From Dysgonomonas gadei ATCC BAA-286 (GTDB lineage Bacteria; Bacteroidota; Bacteroidia; Bacteroidales; Dysgonomonadaceae), in NCBI RefSeq assembly GCF_000213555.1, contig NZ_GL891986.1:10493-64289 (forward strand): DNA of 53,797 nt. Direction: 5' to 3'. Each line of letters opens with the position of its first letter. Within the stretch, counting starts at the first letter, position 1. The position numbers and the translations under genes were made by a program. This document shows positions 8,378-16,355 of this stretch, in pieces. Below the pieces are notes generated by a model. The model searched no databases. It saw nothing but the letters and a program-made list of their open reading frames with translations, and was not told the origin of the DNA.

Positions 8378-9511
8378 ATGAAACTCTTAAATATCACACT
8401 ACTCTTTTCTATTATCCTCATTCTGGCGGGCTGCAATAAACCCAAGCCTGCCGGACAGGATAATATTAAGCCGCAAACGGGATACACTGTCTATTATGCC
8501 AAAGGCTTTCAGGTAAAAAAGTATGATGAATATACTACCGTGTCGGTGCGTGATCCCTGGGATACCACGCGCATGCTGCAAACATATGTGCTGGTGGCAA
8601 AGAATAAAGATTTACCCGCAAATCTTCCTAAAGGCACAATTGTAAGAATACCTTTGGAAACTGTGGCAACATATTCCACCATCCATTGCTCTACGCTGAA
8701 CGAACTGGATGCAGTGAACCTGATAAAAGGTGTATGTGAACCTCAGTATATAAAGCTATCCAATATACAGGACGGTGTAAAGAGGGGGGCAATAGTAGAT
8801 TTGGGGATGGCCAGCAAACCCGATACCGAAAGATTGATCATGCTCAGCCCTGATGCTATCTTTGCCACTCCCATACAAGGCTGGACATACGGTAGCATAG
8901 AAAAAGCAGGAATTCCCATTTTGGAAACGACCGATTATACCGAATCGCATCCGCTTGGACGTGCCGAATGGATACGCTACTATTCTTTATTTATCGGGAA
9001 GGAGCAATTGGCTGATTCGCTGTTCGCCATTACCGAAAAGAATTATAATGCCGTTAAAGACGCTGTGGCCGGAACGGCAAACCGACCTTCCGTATTTACG
9101 GATATGCGTTATCAGAACAAATGGAACATGCCCGGAGGAAAAAGTTTTATGGCAAATATGTTATCCGATTCGGGGGCATCGTATTGCTGGTCTGATGATA
9201 ACTCGACAACTTACATGCCTTTGGCATTCGAATCGGTGTTAGACAAGGCGGGTGAAGCAGATTTCTGGATAATCAAATATAACTGGCCTAAAGATATGAC
9301 ATATCAAAGCCTGGAAAAAGAATATAAACCTTATTCCCATTTCAAGGCATTCAAAGGAAAAAATATATACGGATGCAATACGGCATATTCAAGTTATTAT
9401 GAAGATTTACCTATCCATCCGGATTATATATTAAAAGATATGGCGTATATATTCCATCCGGAACTCTTCGCCGGATATACGCCGAAATATTATAAGAAAA
9501 TCGGAGAGTAA
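8378..9511 (+). CDS. btuF: BtuF-like cobalamin-binding lipoprotein (ABC transporter binding protein family)
   Basis: This 377-residue product is a periplasmic-binding-protein-fold lipoprotein. The lipobox is LAGC (Cys19) and the residues after it (NKPKPAG) are not acidic, so it probably faces the periplasm. The conserved fold markers are VRIPLETVATYSTIH, a segment reading VDLG.AS.PDTERLIMLSPDAIFATP (only partly quoted), an IPILE.TDYTE.HPLGRAEWIRYYSLF block typical of BtuF/FepB-type proteins, and GKNIYG near the end. It is set three bases after the propeller gene and shares its promoter and riboswitch. It would pass B12 to an inner-membrane BtuCD pair, which is not encoded in this window. The family also binds haem and siderophores; the riboswitch is what points to cobalamin. 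Confidence 0.8.
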   Translation: MKLLNITLLFSIILILAGCNKPKPAGQDNIKPQTGYTVYYAKGFQVKKYDEYTTVSVRDPWDTTRMLQTYVLVAKNKDLPANLPKGTIVRIPLETVATYSTIHCSTLNELDAVNLIKGVCEPQYIKLSNIQDGVKRGAIVDLGMASKPDTERLIMLSPDAIFATPIQGWTYGSIEKAGIPILETTDYTESHPLGRAEWIRYYSLFIGKEQLADSLFAITEKNYNAVKDAVAGTANRPSVFTDMRYQNKWNMPGGKSFMANMLSDSGASYCWSDDNSTTYMPLAFESVLDKAGEADFWIIKYNWPKDMTYQSLEKEYKPYSHFKAFKGKNIYGCNTAYSSYYEDLPIHPDYILKDMAYIFHPELFAGYTPKYYKKIGE

Positions 9512-9527
9512 ATGTATATAGGTTTGT

Positions 9528-9565
9528 AAAAAGACTGTGGTCAGAAATTCTGCCACAGTCTTTTT
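9528..9565. terminator. Bidirectional terminator between convergent units
   Basis: AAAAAGACTGTGG at 9528-9540 pairs perfectly with 9553-9565, and the intervening bases can extend the stem (CAGA/TCTG). T-runs lie on both sides, so it can end both the B12 operon and the minus-strand hydrolase gene. Confidence 0.9.
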
Positions 9566-9574
9566 CTTTATGTA

Positions 9575-10210
9575 TCAATAATAATGAACGATATCGATCA
9601 CATATGAGCTTGACATAGCCCCCGGATTAATACCCGGTTCACCCTCGGGAATTGATAAGTTGTACTTCCCGAAATACTCCTTCCAGCCGTCCGTCACCTC
9701 TTCGGTATCAGCAGATTTGAAAGTCATCGTATTCAATGGGAATACAGGAATACCGTGATTTGCCCTGAGCAGAATTTCATAAATAAGCTCCGAACAATAA
9801 TACTTATCATTACCCAGGATAAATCCATCATCATAATCTTTGCCTATAAGGGCTAACCCTTCACTTAATGCATCAGGAATACTGTGCCTGTATTCTTCTT
9901 TCAGCCGCCCCACGACCGATTTGGGATAACAGCCTTTTCCCTTAGGATACAGATAATCATTCAGAGGTGTCTTAGCTACCTTAGGACGGGTCGCCTCCAG
10001 CACATAAATACTATCATTATCATCGATATAGACAATACCTACATGCGTAAACTGATAATCTCCAATACTGGCAGTTACAGCTTTAATCGTACTGTCAGTC
10101 CCACTTGCGCAATCTTCCTGAAAAATCAGGTCTCCACTCTGGAGCTTGAAATCTTCGGCACACAGGGTCATGCCTGATAAAAAGAGAACCATTAATAATA
10201 TTGCTTTCAT
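9575..10210 (-). CDS. YiiX/YebB-like permuted NlpC/P60 cysteine hydrolase, exported
   Basis: This 211-residue product has an N-terminal signal (about 1-18; a lipoprotein variant with Cys17 is possible). The family is a circularly permuted papain-like fold. The expected signature residues are present: GDLIFQ at 26-31, the His of FTHVGI (His56), an acidic/LEATRP segment near 71-76, and the nucleophile Cys in YYCSELIY (Cys139). Such enzymes act as amidases, isopeptidases or lipid-modifying enzymes on the envelope; the substrate here is unknown. It follows the TonB receptor by 41 bases on the same strand, so it is probably the last gene of that unit and ends at the shared terminator. Confidence 0.8.
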   Translation of the reverse strand: MKAILLMVLFLSGMTLCAEDFKLQSGDLIFQEDCASGTDSTIKAVTASIGDYQFTHVGIVYIDDNDSIYVLEATRPKVAKTPLNDYLYPKGKGCYPKSVVGRLKEEYRHSIPDALSEGLALIGKDYDDGFILGNDKYYCSELIYEILLRANHGIPVFPLNTMTFKSADTEEVTDGWKEYFGKYNLSIPEGEPGINPGAMSSSYVIDIVHYY

Positions 10211-10251
10211 ATAATTATATAGAAGAAAGTTCTAACTATTCTTTGGCATTA

Positions 10252-12279
10252 CTATCTGAAAGTATAACTGATACCTCCCATTAGCCAGAAACCTGCCTGA
10301 GGTATATTTCCCCTATCGAAGTAATGCGTATCATAGAGATTATTCAAATTCAGATTGAATACCACATCTTTGTATTCATAGTTCAATTTTAGGTCAAGAG
10401 TTGAAAATGCAGGATAATGCTCATCACCCACTTTTACCAAATTTTCATATTTTTCGTAAGTGCCCATCCGCTTTTGGAAGCGAAAATACCAGCCGGCCGA
10501 AAGCCCTTTATATATCTGATGATTGAATTTTGCCGTAAACTTATCCCGCAAATAGTTCAGCGAATAGATGGATATGAGGCCTTTCGTGTCTCCATCCTGA
10601 TGCATACGGGTGTAATCCAAAGCAAGGGACGATTCTTCTCCCAATGCGGGAAGTATATCTCCGATACGGAATTTAGCTCCCATTTCCACACCTTTAGTAT
10701 CTATCTTACTCAAATTCCAGGAAGTCCATTTTTCGTCTGTTGGCTTCTCCTTCACCCAGTCTATAACATCACGTCCCCACAAAAGAAATCCTGTGACATA
10801 AACGCTAAAGAAAGATTCATTATACTTCACGCCAAGCTCCAATGATTCAGATTTTTCAGGTCTCAGGTCGTTACTTACATCATGTGTCTCGGTTTCATAA
10901 TATAGATCTGTAAATGTGGGCATACGTGTTGACTTACTCCACGACGACGATACATTTATCTTATCCGAAGGACGATAAGTAACGCTCACCGATGGATAGA
11001 ACTTATATTGATTGTCTCGTAATGTATTATGATTCATCAGTGCCCCGGCAGATAACACAAACCGTTCTATACTATATGTGTGTTCCAGTGATACACTGGT
11101 ATTAGTCCGGTCATCATATTTCGTATACTTGCGGTGTGGCTCAACCATAAGTGTCCCTAGCTTAGTACTCATAATATCTTCCCTGCGTATTTCACCCCCA
11201 AGGCTGGTATTCCCAAACTTCGACTTGTATGAGAAGATAAGGTTAGCCCCGTAAGTATCGCTGCGGTGATAATTCCGCCCGTAATCTGTATCTTTCACCA
11301 GATCGAATTGGTCGTGATGCCTGTTCCAATAAATTATAGGAACTATTTTTAACTTGGAACCGAACTCTCCTTTCAACGAGCCCATATATGTACTGGTGCG
11401 TTCGTACTGATTTGGAAACTTAGGAGAATAGAATGTATTGGCCCCATACTTTTTATCATTATAACCCAGCTGCAGATCCAGTTTAGATTCATTTTTCAGT
11501 CTGAAGCGTGTTTGCCACAATACATTGTATATATCATAATCACTATTCGTAATATAGCCGTCCGAAGAATTATAACCTACCGACAGGCTATTGGTTGCCA
11601 TCCCCGTTTTTGCCGTACCACGCACTTCCATTCCCCGAAGTTTGTGCATACCCGATTCCACACCGGCATAAGCTTTATAATCTGCATTCTTTTTGGTAAT
11701 GATGTTGATTCCTCCTGAGAAGGCACTTGAACCGTAAATGAGAGCCGATGGACCATGAATGATCTCAATACGTTCAATGTCGGAGAGGTTGATGGGAATA
11801 TCGAAACTGTAGTGCCCTGTCTGGGCGTTTGAAAGGTTTACTCCATTGAGGAGTACTGCATTTTGGTCAAATGATCCGCCACGGATCGAAATATCGGCTT
11901 GTACACCGTGCCCGCCTCTTTGAATTACGTCTATGTTAGCGGCGTAAACTAACAGATCCTGAATACTTCGGACGGGTGACTGCTCAATTTGCTCTTTTGT
12001 GATTACTGTAACAAGTTTAGCAGTCTGGTTGACTGGAGTCTCTACCCGGGATGCCGTGACCATTACTTCATCGAGTTCCTTTTCCAATACTTTTTGCTGC
12101 TGCTCACCATCAGAGGTAGTTTGCGCGGTAATTGTAGATACAGTGAGGAATGAAATAGCACAGCCTCTCACCACTCCGATGTTTACAATCCGGTGCATAC
12201 TATTAAATGCACTGTAGGCCTTCCGGACAAAGCGTTTGAAACGGTAGACCGGTCTTTCCTTAAAATGTTTTCGATTCAT
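10252..12279 (-). CDS. TonB-dependent receptor with extended N-terminus
   Basis: This is an outer-membrane receptor of 675 residues. The start at 12279 (MNRKHF) is preferred because an upstream in-frame TTG at 12318 falls inside the -7 promoter element. The first 53 residues are an unusually long, Arg/Lys/Tyr-rich leader (KERPVYRFKRFVRKAYSAF) before the hydrophobic part and a cleavage site near TITAQ. A plug follows (about 75-190: DEVMVTASR, DISIRGG, VLLNGV, IEIIHGPSALIYGS) and then a 22-strand barrel ending YTFR. It resembles BtuB/FepA-group receptors, but the substrate cannot be read from sequence. It has its own promoter, preceded by the terminator of the upstream unit, so it is not simply part of the Fur/metal unit. 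The YiiX-like gene follows. Confidence 0.85.
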   Translation of the reverse strand: MNRKHFKERPVYRFKRFVRKAYSAFNSMHRIVNIGVVRGCAISFLTVSTITAQTTSDGEQQQKVLEKELDEVMVTASRVETPVNQTAKLVTVITKEQIEQSPVRSIQDLLVYAANIDVIQRGGHGVQADISIRGGSFDQNAVLLNGVNLSNAQTGHYSFDIPINLSDIERIEIIHGPSALIYGSSAFSGGINIITKKNADYKAYAGVESGMHKLRGMEVRGTAKTGMATNSLSVGYNSSDGYITNSDYDIYNVLWQTRFRLKNESKLDLQLGYNDKKYGANTFYSPKFPNQYERTSTYMGSLKGEFGSKLKIVPIIYWNRHHDQFDLVKDTDYGRNYHRSDTYGANLIFSYKSKFGNTSLGGEIRREDIMSTKLGTLMVEPHRKYTKYDDRTNTSVSLEHTYSIERFVLSAGALMNHNTLRDNQYKFYPSVSVTYRPSDKINVSSSWSKSTRMPTFTDLYYETETHDVSNDLRPEKSESLELGVKYNESFFSVYVTGFLLWGRDVIDWVKEKPTDEKWTSWNLSKIDTKGVEMGAKFRIGDILPALGEESSLALDYTRMHQDGDTKGLISIYSLNYLRDKFTAKFNHQIYKGLSAGWYFRFQKRMGTYEKYENLVKVGDEHYPAFSTLDLKLNYEYKDVVFNLNLNNLYDTHYFDRGNIPQAGFWLMGGISYTFR

Positions 12280-12315
12280 TTTTTTAGAATTTGTTAATAA
12301 AATAAATTGTCGCCG

Positions 12316-12323
12316 CAAAAGTA
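12316..12323 (-). promoter_or_regulatory. -7 promoter element of the TonB receptor gene
   Basis: On the minus strand the bases read TACTTTTG, a perfect TAnnTTTG match, 36 bases before the chosen ATG. It overlaps the alternative TTG start and thus decides against it. Confidence 0.65.
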
Positions 12324-12358
12324 CGGATTATAGATAAAGTTACCGAGCATAAATGCAT

Positions 12359-12393
12359 AAAAAAAGCATGAATCTGAATAAGATTCATGCTTT
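12359..12393 (-). terminator. Terminator after the metal-uptake lipoprotein gene
   Basis: On the minus strand AAAGCATGAATCT (12393-12381) pairs perfectly with 12375-12363 around a 5-base loop and runs into seven T. It insulates the upstream unit from the promoter 36 bases further on. Confidence 0.9.
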
Positions 12394-12411
12394 CAATCAT
12401 TTAATATATTG

Positions 12412-13020
12412 TTATTCCTGTCCTACTCTTACATCATACAATGTCTTCCGGTTCATCAGTACAACTTTGTAATCCATAATAGAATCTCCATTCCCAGCTT
12501 TATCTATCACTGCCACTTTCAGATCATAAATCTTTTGAGTTAAGACCAGCGTGTCCATTACCAGCTTATCTCCATCTTTACGGGTTCGGGTAATGGTATC
12601 GGGTATCTGAACCAACCTGTTACGATATACTGTTATATCTTTTTGATTAAATATCATTTGTCCCAGTCTGACTACCGGCATAATGGAGTCCTTTACACTT
12701 TCCCGTCCTCTCTTATCTTTATATTCAGGATTTATTTCCACTTTAAAGGTAGATAATAGGCTCCCCCCCTTATCCGTAAATCGGGCATATATATACATCC
12801 ATTTAGTGGCTATTACCGTATCCATTCTATTTGGATTCTCATTGAGGCTATCATTTATCCTGACTACCAGATTACCGTACATCAGCGTATCATTCTTATT
12901 AATCCGTACATCTGATATTGCAGGTGGTTCTGTCTCATCATCTTCAACCTTTGCACATGATGAAAAATACAGACCGGTCAGCAGAATAAGCGAAACGATA
13001 AACAAGCAAAAATTTCTCAT
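12412..13020 (-). CDS. Small lipoprotein, DUF4625-like
   Basis: This 202-residue lipoprotein has a signal peptide with lipobox FSSC (Cys22) followed by an acidic stretch (KVEDDETE) that could act as a surface-export signal. The rest is strand-rich with DTVIATKWMYIYARFTDKGG and ITVYRNRLVQIPDTI segments, suggesting one or two Ig-like domains. I recall DUF4625 lipoproteins occurring beside metal-type TonB receptors and assign it by that resemblance only. It lies 98 bases after the His-rich receptor on the same strand, with only a weak promoter-like sequence between, and is followed by a strong terminator. A role as accessory metal-binding or receptor-partner protein is inferred from the neighbourhood. 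Confidence 0.65.
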   Translation of the reverse strand: MRNFCLFIVSLILLTGLYFSSCAKVEDDETEPPAISDVRINKNDTLMYGNLVVRINDSLNENPNRMDTVIATKWMYIYARFTDKGGSLLSTFKVEINPEYKDKRGRESVKDSIMPVVRLGQMIFNQKDITVYRNRLVQIPDTITRTRKDGDKLVMDTLVLTQKIYDLKVAVIDKAGNGDSIMDYKVVLMNRKTLYDVRVGQE

Positions 13021-13118
13021 TATATATTAAGTGAATTTGTAACCACGAAAATACGATAAAGTTACGAGTTACAGGTCACCGTCAACCGTTTTTTTAGATT
13101 ATTGACAATCCGGGATTA

Positions 13119-15530
13119 TCAGCCATTGAAGGGAATACGTAAAAAGACTTGTATGTTCCTGCCCGGCTCGGGTATATTCAACCGGCGATAAAGGCTCATA
13201 TGATTGAGATAACGGGTATTGAATATATTTTGTACCTGCAAATTGAAATTGACCGCAAACTTAGGAGTAAAACGATAATCGAATCCCGCGCCTGCATTGA
13301 ATAAACTGGCACCCTCTGTTTTTGCTTCATCAAAACCTACCCGGCTTTGCTTCGCATACCATTGATGGGACGCCGATAATTGATAATATGTCAGCCCTTT
13401 CCTTTTACCTGTATCCTTTAAGTATTTTATCTCATTAGTCATGCTTAAAGGCGGAGTGAAAGGCAGGGGATTATGGTCATCCAGATTCTTATTCAGCACA
13501 AAACTGCCTGCTGACGATAATTCCAATTGCCTCAACAATAACCATGTGACCTTATACTCTGCTCCTGTGAATATTGCTTTTGCCTGTGAATATTGAAAAG
13601 GCTTATCATCATAAAGCGATACAGGCGTTTCCTCCACAGGCTGTAAAAAGATAAAATTGGAGTAATAATTTACAAAGGGACTAAATTCAACGGAGAAGTC
13701 CGCCTTATTATCATAGCTTAAACCTAAATCCAAAGTATAACCATTCTCTGCTTTCAGATCAGGATTGCCTATCTCGTAACGGAATGCGGCGTGGTGCACA
13801 CCATTTGCTGCAAGCTCATTCGCCGCAGGAAACCTGAAAGTTTTGGAAATATTTGCCTTATATGTAAAACCTTCTGATGAACGTGGTGTATATACCAGCC
13901 CTGCACTTGCCGACCAGCTACCAAAGTTACGGTCTACATCGTAAGCCCGTTGGGCATATTGTTTCACTATATCTTCGCCGTATCCCTGTTCTTCAAGGTA
14001 GGTAGCTAAGGTATTATCATAAAATCCTGTGACGTCCATGTTTCCGTAATCGTATCTGGCTCCGGCCGAGAGCAGCCATTCATTTGTAAAACGGAATGTA
14101 TTTATGAAAGATAATCCGCCTGATATCTGATTGTAACGCGGCAGGAAATACTCAAAGCCCCCTACCCTGTTTTGTTGATATTCTACGCTCGCGCCGACTG
14201 TTTTTGTCCAATTCTCCTTTTCATCCAGGAAAAGACGGGCATTGGACGAACATGTTCTCAATTTGAAATCTACTGCAATATCATCATCTGCCTCCGGTTC
14301 GGCCTGCCCTTCATAATGCTCGTGAAAATGTTCGTACTCACGCCGATGATTATATTGATAGCCTGTATTTACAGACAAGCGGAATGCCGATGTTTTCCAC
14401 TCTGTGTTATTCGTTACCGCAAAATGATTTGCAGTAGCATATGGCAATGCTATATTCCGGTGCGAATTATCTATATCGTGATCATGGTCGTGGTCGTGGT
14501 CGTCATGGTCACCGTCTTCGTGATCATGATCAGAATGATCTTCCTCCAATTCAAAAAGTCCGGTCTTTTGGTAGTTGTTACTTACATTCATATAAGTGGT
14601 CACATTCTTTTTCCTGAAACCGACCGTTCCCGAAAGAGAATATTCCTTTCCTGCAGAATTGGGTAAACGCTTGTCCGGAAAAGCAATTTCCTGCGATTCA
14701 TAGTCCGCTTTTTCGGCGGGCAGCCTGTAGTCTGCATAATCTTTATAATTGTAAGCACCTTGCAAAAACCAGTTGCCTTTCTGCCACCTGACAGTAAGCC
14801 CTGCACCATACAAATCATTGTTTGAAGCACCATACAATTGAGCTTCACCTTTGAAGAAATCAGTATTCTCAAATCCATAAGGCTGGATTTCGATTGCTGT
14901 TGTAGTACCCGAGCCTAACAATAATGAGCTTGGCCCCTTATAAATAGTTGCATTATACATATCCAACTGACTCACATCTATGCCATGGTCGGCACCCCAT
15001 TGCTGATTCTGTAGTCCGATACCTCTGTTTATTACAGTTACCCTATTGCCACTCAGCCCTCTTATCACAGGTTTTGACAAACCTCCGCCTATATTCATCG
15101 TAGTCACACCCGGTAAAATACTTAGCATCTTATTGAACGACGTAGATGGTTTATCGTAATCTGTACGCCTGGCTATGACTCGACTTCTTACCCCGGCAAA
15201 TACCTCTATTTCGCTCAATTCTACGACCAAAGGTCTTAAGCGAATATTGAGAAGTGTATCATTATGCAATGCTACATATACCGTATCTGTTTTATATCCT
15301 ATATAGTTTACAAGGAGGGTATATTCATCACCTCTTAAATGACAGAAATTGAAAATACCGAGACTATCGGTCAGCTCGCCTACAGGCGTATTTATTATCG
15401 AAACGGCAGCTCCTTCTATAGGGTTTCCTGTATTTCGGTTTGTCACCTTTCCTGATATTGCACAGGTTGATTGAGCTGAAAGCTGAAGATAAACGATAGA
15501 GAAGAATAGTATAAATAAAATCTTTTTCAT
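13119..15530 (-). CDS. TonB-dependent receptor with His/Asp-rich loop, probable zinc uptake
   Basis: This outer-membrane receptor is 803 residues from the ATG at 15530 (an ATG three codons upstream at 15539 is the alternative). A signal peptide (about 1-19, ending LSAQ) is followed by a carboxypeptidase-regulatory-like domain (about 20-105), a plug (about 120-230, with KPVIRGLSGNRV), and a barrel. Around residues 330-352 an extracellular-loop candidate consists almost only of His, Asp, Glu and Gly, with alternating HD pairs, as in ZnuD-type zinc receptors, which use such loops to collect Zn2+. A second His cluster (YEHFHEHYEG) follows near residue 395. It lies 67 bases downstream of a Fur-family repressor gene with no clear promoter between, so the two are probably co-transcribed and self-regulated. 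Nickel, cobalt or copper remain possible. Confidence 0.85.
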   Translation of the reverse strand: MKKILFILFFSIVYLQLSAQSTCAISGKVTNRNTGNPIEGAAVSIINTPVGELTDSLGIFNFCHLRGDEYTLLVNYIGYKTDTVYVALHNDTLLNIRLRPLVVELSEIEVFAGVRSRVIARRTDYDKPSTSFNKMLSILPGVTTMNIGGGLSKPVIRGLSGNRVTVINRGIGLQNQQWGADHGIDVSQLDMYNATIYKGPSSLLLGSGTTTAIEIQPYGFENTDFFKGEAQLYGASNNDLYGAGLTVRWQKGNWFLQGAYNYKDYADYRLPAEKADYESQEIAFPDKRLPNSAGKEYSLSGTVGFRKKNVTTYMNVSNNYQKTGLFELEEDHSDHDHEDGDHDDHDHDHDHDIDNSHRNIALPYATANHFAVTNNTEWKTSAFRLSVNTGYQYNHRREYEHFHEHYEGQAEPEADDDIAVDFKLRTCSSNARLFLDEKENWTKTVGASVEYQQNRVGGFEYFLPRYNQISGGLSFINTFRFTNEWLLSAGARYDYGNMDVTGFYDNTLATYLEEQGYGEDIVKQYAQRAYDVDRNFGSWSASAGLVYTPRSSEGFTYKANISKTFRFPAANELAANGVHHAAFRYEIGNPDLKAENGYTLDLGLSYDNKADFSVEFSPFVNYYSNFIFLQPVEETPVSLYDDKPFQYSQAKAIFTGAEYKVTWLLLRQLELSSAGSFVLNKNLDDHNPLPFTPPLSMTNEIKYLKDTGKRKGLTYYQLSASHQWYAKQSRVGFDEAKTEGASLFNAGAGFDYRFTPKFAVNFNLQVQNIFNTRYLNHMSLYRRLNIPEPGRNIQVFLRIPFNG

Positions 15531-15606
15531 GAGAGTCATTCGACTTTTTTATTACTGTGTAAATATTTTTTTTGATTCCCTTATAATTTAATTGCCGGCT
15601 AAAGCC

Positions 15607-16008
15607 TTACCTTTTACAATCGGGACATGTGCCTTCAAGCAAGACCCCTACAGAATCTACAGAAAATCCTTTTGGCATAGTAACAGGTGCCTGAACCTCT
15701 GCCTCGAGACATGTTACCGCATCACATTTTATACAATGAAAGTGAGCATGCTCTCCTTTGGGCAAAGCCTCATTATTAAGAGCATATTTAACCGTAGAAT
15801 CGTGTAAGACAATACGATGGATAATACTTTTCTCCTCCAGTGTCTTCAATGAACGGTAAAATGTAACCCTATCGAATAAATCCGGTAAAGCTTTTTTAAT
15901 TTCATTCTCCGACAAAGCAGAATCATTATTAAGTAACTCACTGATTATAAATTTACGGCAACCTGTATTCTTCAGATTGTGAAGTTTTAATATTTGTTCG
16001 GCATCCAT
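15607..16008 (-). CDS. zur: Fur-family metalloregulator, probably Zur-like
   Basis: This is a 133-residue transcriptional repressor. The ATG at 16008 (MDAEQIL) is chosen since the longer frame runs back through the promoter. An N-terminal winged helix (about 1-75, with LFDRVTFYRSLKTLEEKSII as recognition region) is followed by a dimerisation domain holding the HAHFHC metal site (about 87-92) and two CxxC pairs (HCIKC near 91-95 and CPDC near 129-132) that hold structural zinc. Family members sense Fe, Zn, Mn or peroxide. The Zur assignment is inferred from the His-rich receptor immediately downstream. An 8-base palindrome overlapping its own start of transcription suggests autoregulation. Confidence 0.75.
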   Translation of the reverse strand: MDAEQILKLHNLKNTGCRKFIISELLNNDSALSENEIKKALPDLFDRVTFYRSLKTLEEKSIIHRIVLHDSTVKYALNNEALPKGEHAHFHCIKCDAVTCLEAEVQAPVTMPKGFSVDSVGVLLEGTCPDCKR

Positions 16009-16033
16009 ATATGCAATATTTTTACAAATGAAA

Positions 16034-16049
16034 CAACGTTGCAAATATA
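16034..16049 (-). promoter_or_regulatory. Promoter and candidate operator of the Fur-family gene
   Basis: On the minus strand TATATTTG (16049-16042) is a perfect -7 element. It is followed at once by the palindrome CAACGTTG (16041-16034), which would cover the transcription start. A repressor bound there would block RNA polymerase. The palindrome is short, so operator function is a proposal. Confidence 0.5.
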
Positions 16050-16188
16050 ACACTATTTCATTTAAAAACATTCGAAAGAATAGAAAAAATTCAAAAAATC
16101 TCAATCCGAACCACTAACTACTTCACATAGATAGATAAAAATATTTCACGGAAATAAACAATTTCTTATAAAAAATCCGCCTTCGGGT

Positions 16189-16217
16189 TTTGATACTGCA
16201 AAAAAACATTATCTTTG
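16189..16217 (+). promoter_or_regulatory. Promoter of mgtE
   Basis: TTTG at 16189-16192 and TATCTTTG at 16210-16217 match the Bacteroidetes -33 and -7 elements with a 17-base spacer, slightly shorter than usual. It gives a leader of about 135 bases. Confidence 0.65.
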
Positions 16218-16294
16218 CAGCCGCATTTCGCAAGCGGAAAATGACGTTGCTGATAATATCAATAATACTACAGCTTGTGAAAACCAATTCATCC

Positions 16295-16326
16295 CAAAAA
16301 CAGAATCGTTGACAGAACTGTTTTTG
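16295..16326 (+). promoter_or_regulatory. Terminator-like hairpin in the mgtE leader
   Basis: CAAAAACAG at 16295-16303 pairs perfectly with CTGTTTTTG at 16318-16326 around a 14-base loop, 30 bases before the mgtE ATG. The right arm supplies a run of five T. It could act as an attenuator, or sequester the start region. It is not the known M-box structure. Confidence 0.45.
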
Positions 16327-16355
16327 TATTATCCACCTTATAATTTATCTTATGG

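Larger units (their letters stand above)
16009..16355. other. Divergent intergenic region between zur-like gene and mgtE
   Basis: This 347-base stretch has no gene. It carries the minus-strand promoter of the Fur-family gene, the plus-strand promoter of mgtE at 16210-16217, and an mgtE leader of about 135 bases with a terminator-like hairpin. Confidence 0.7.
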
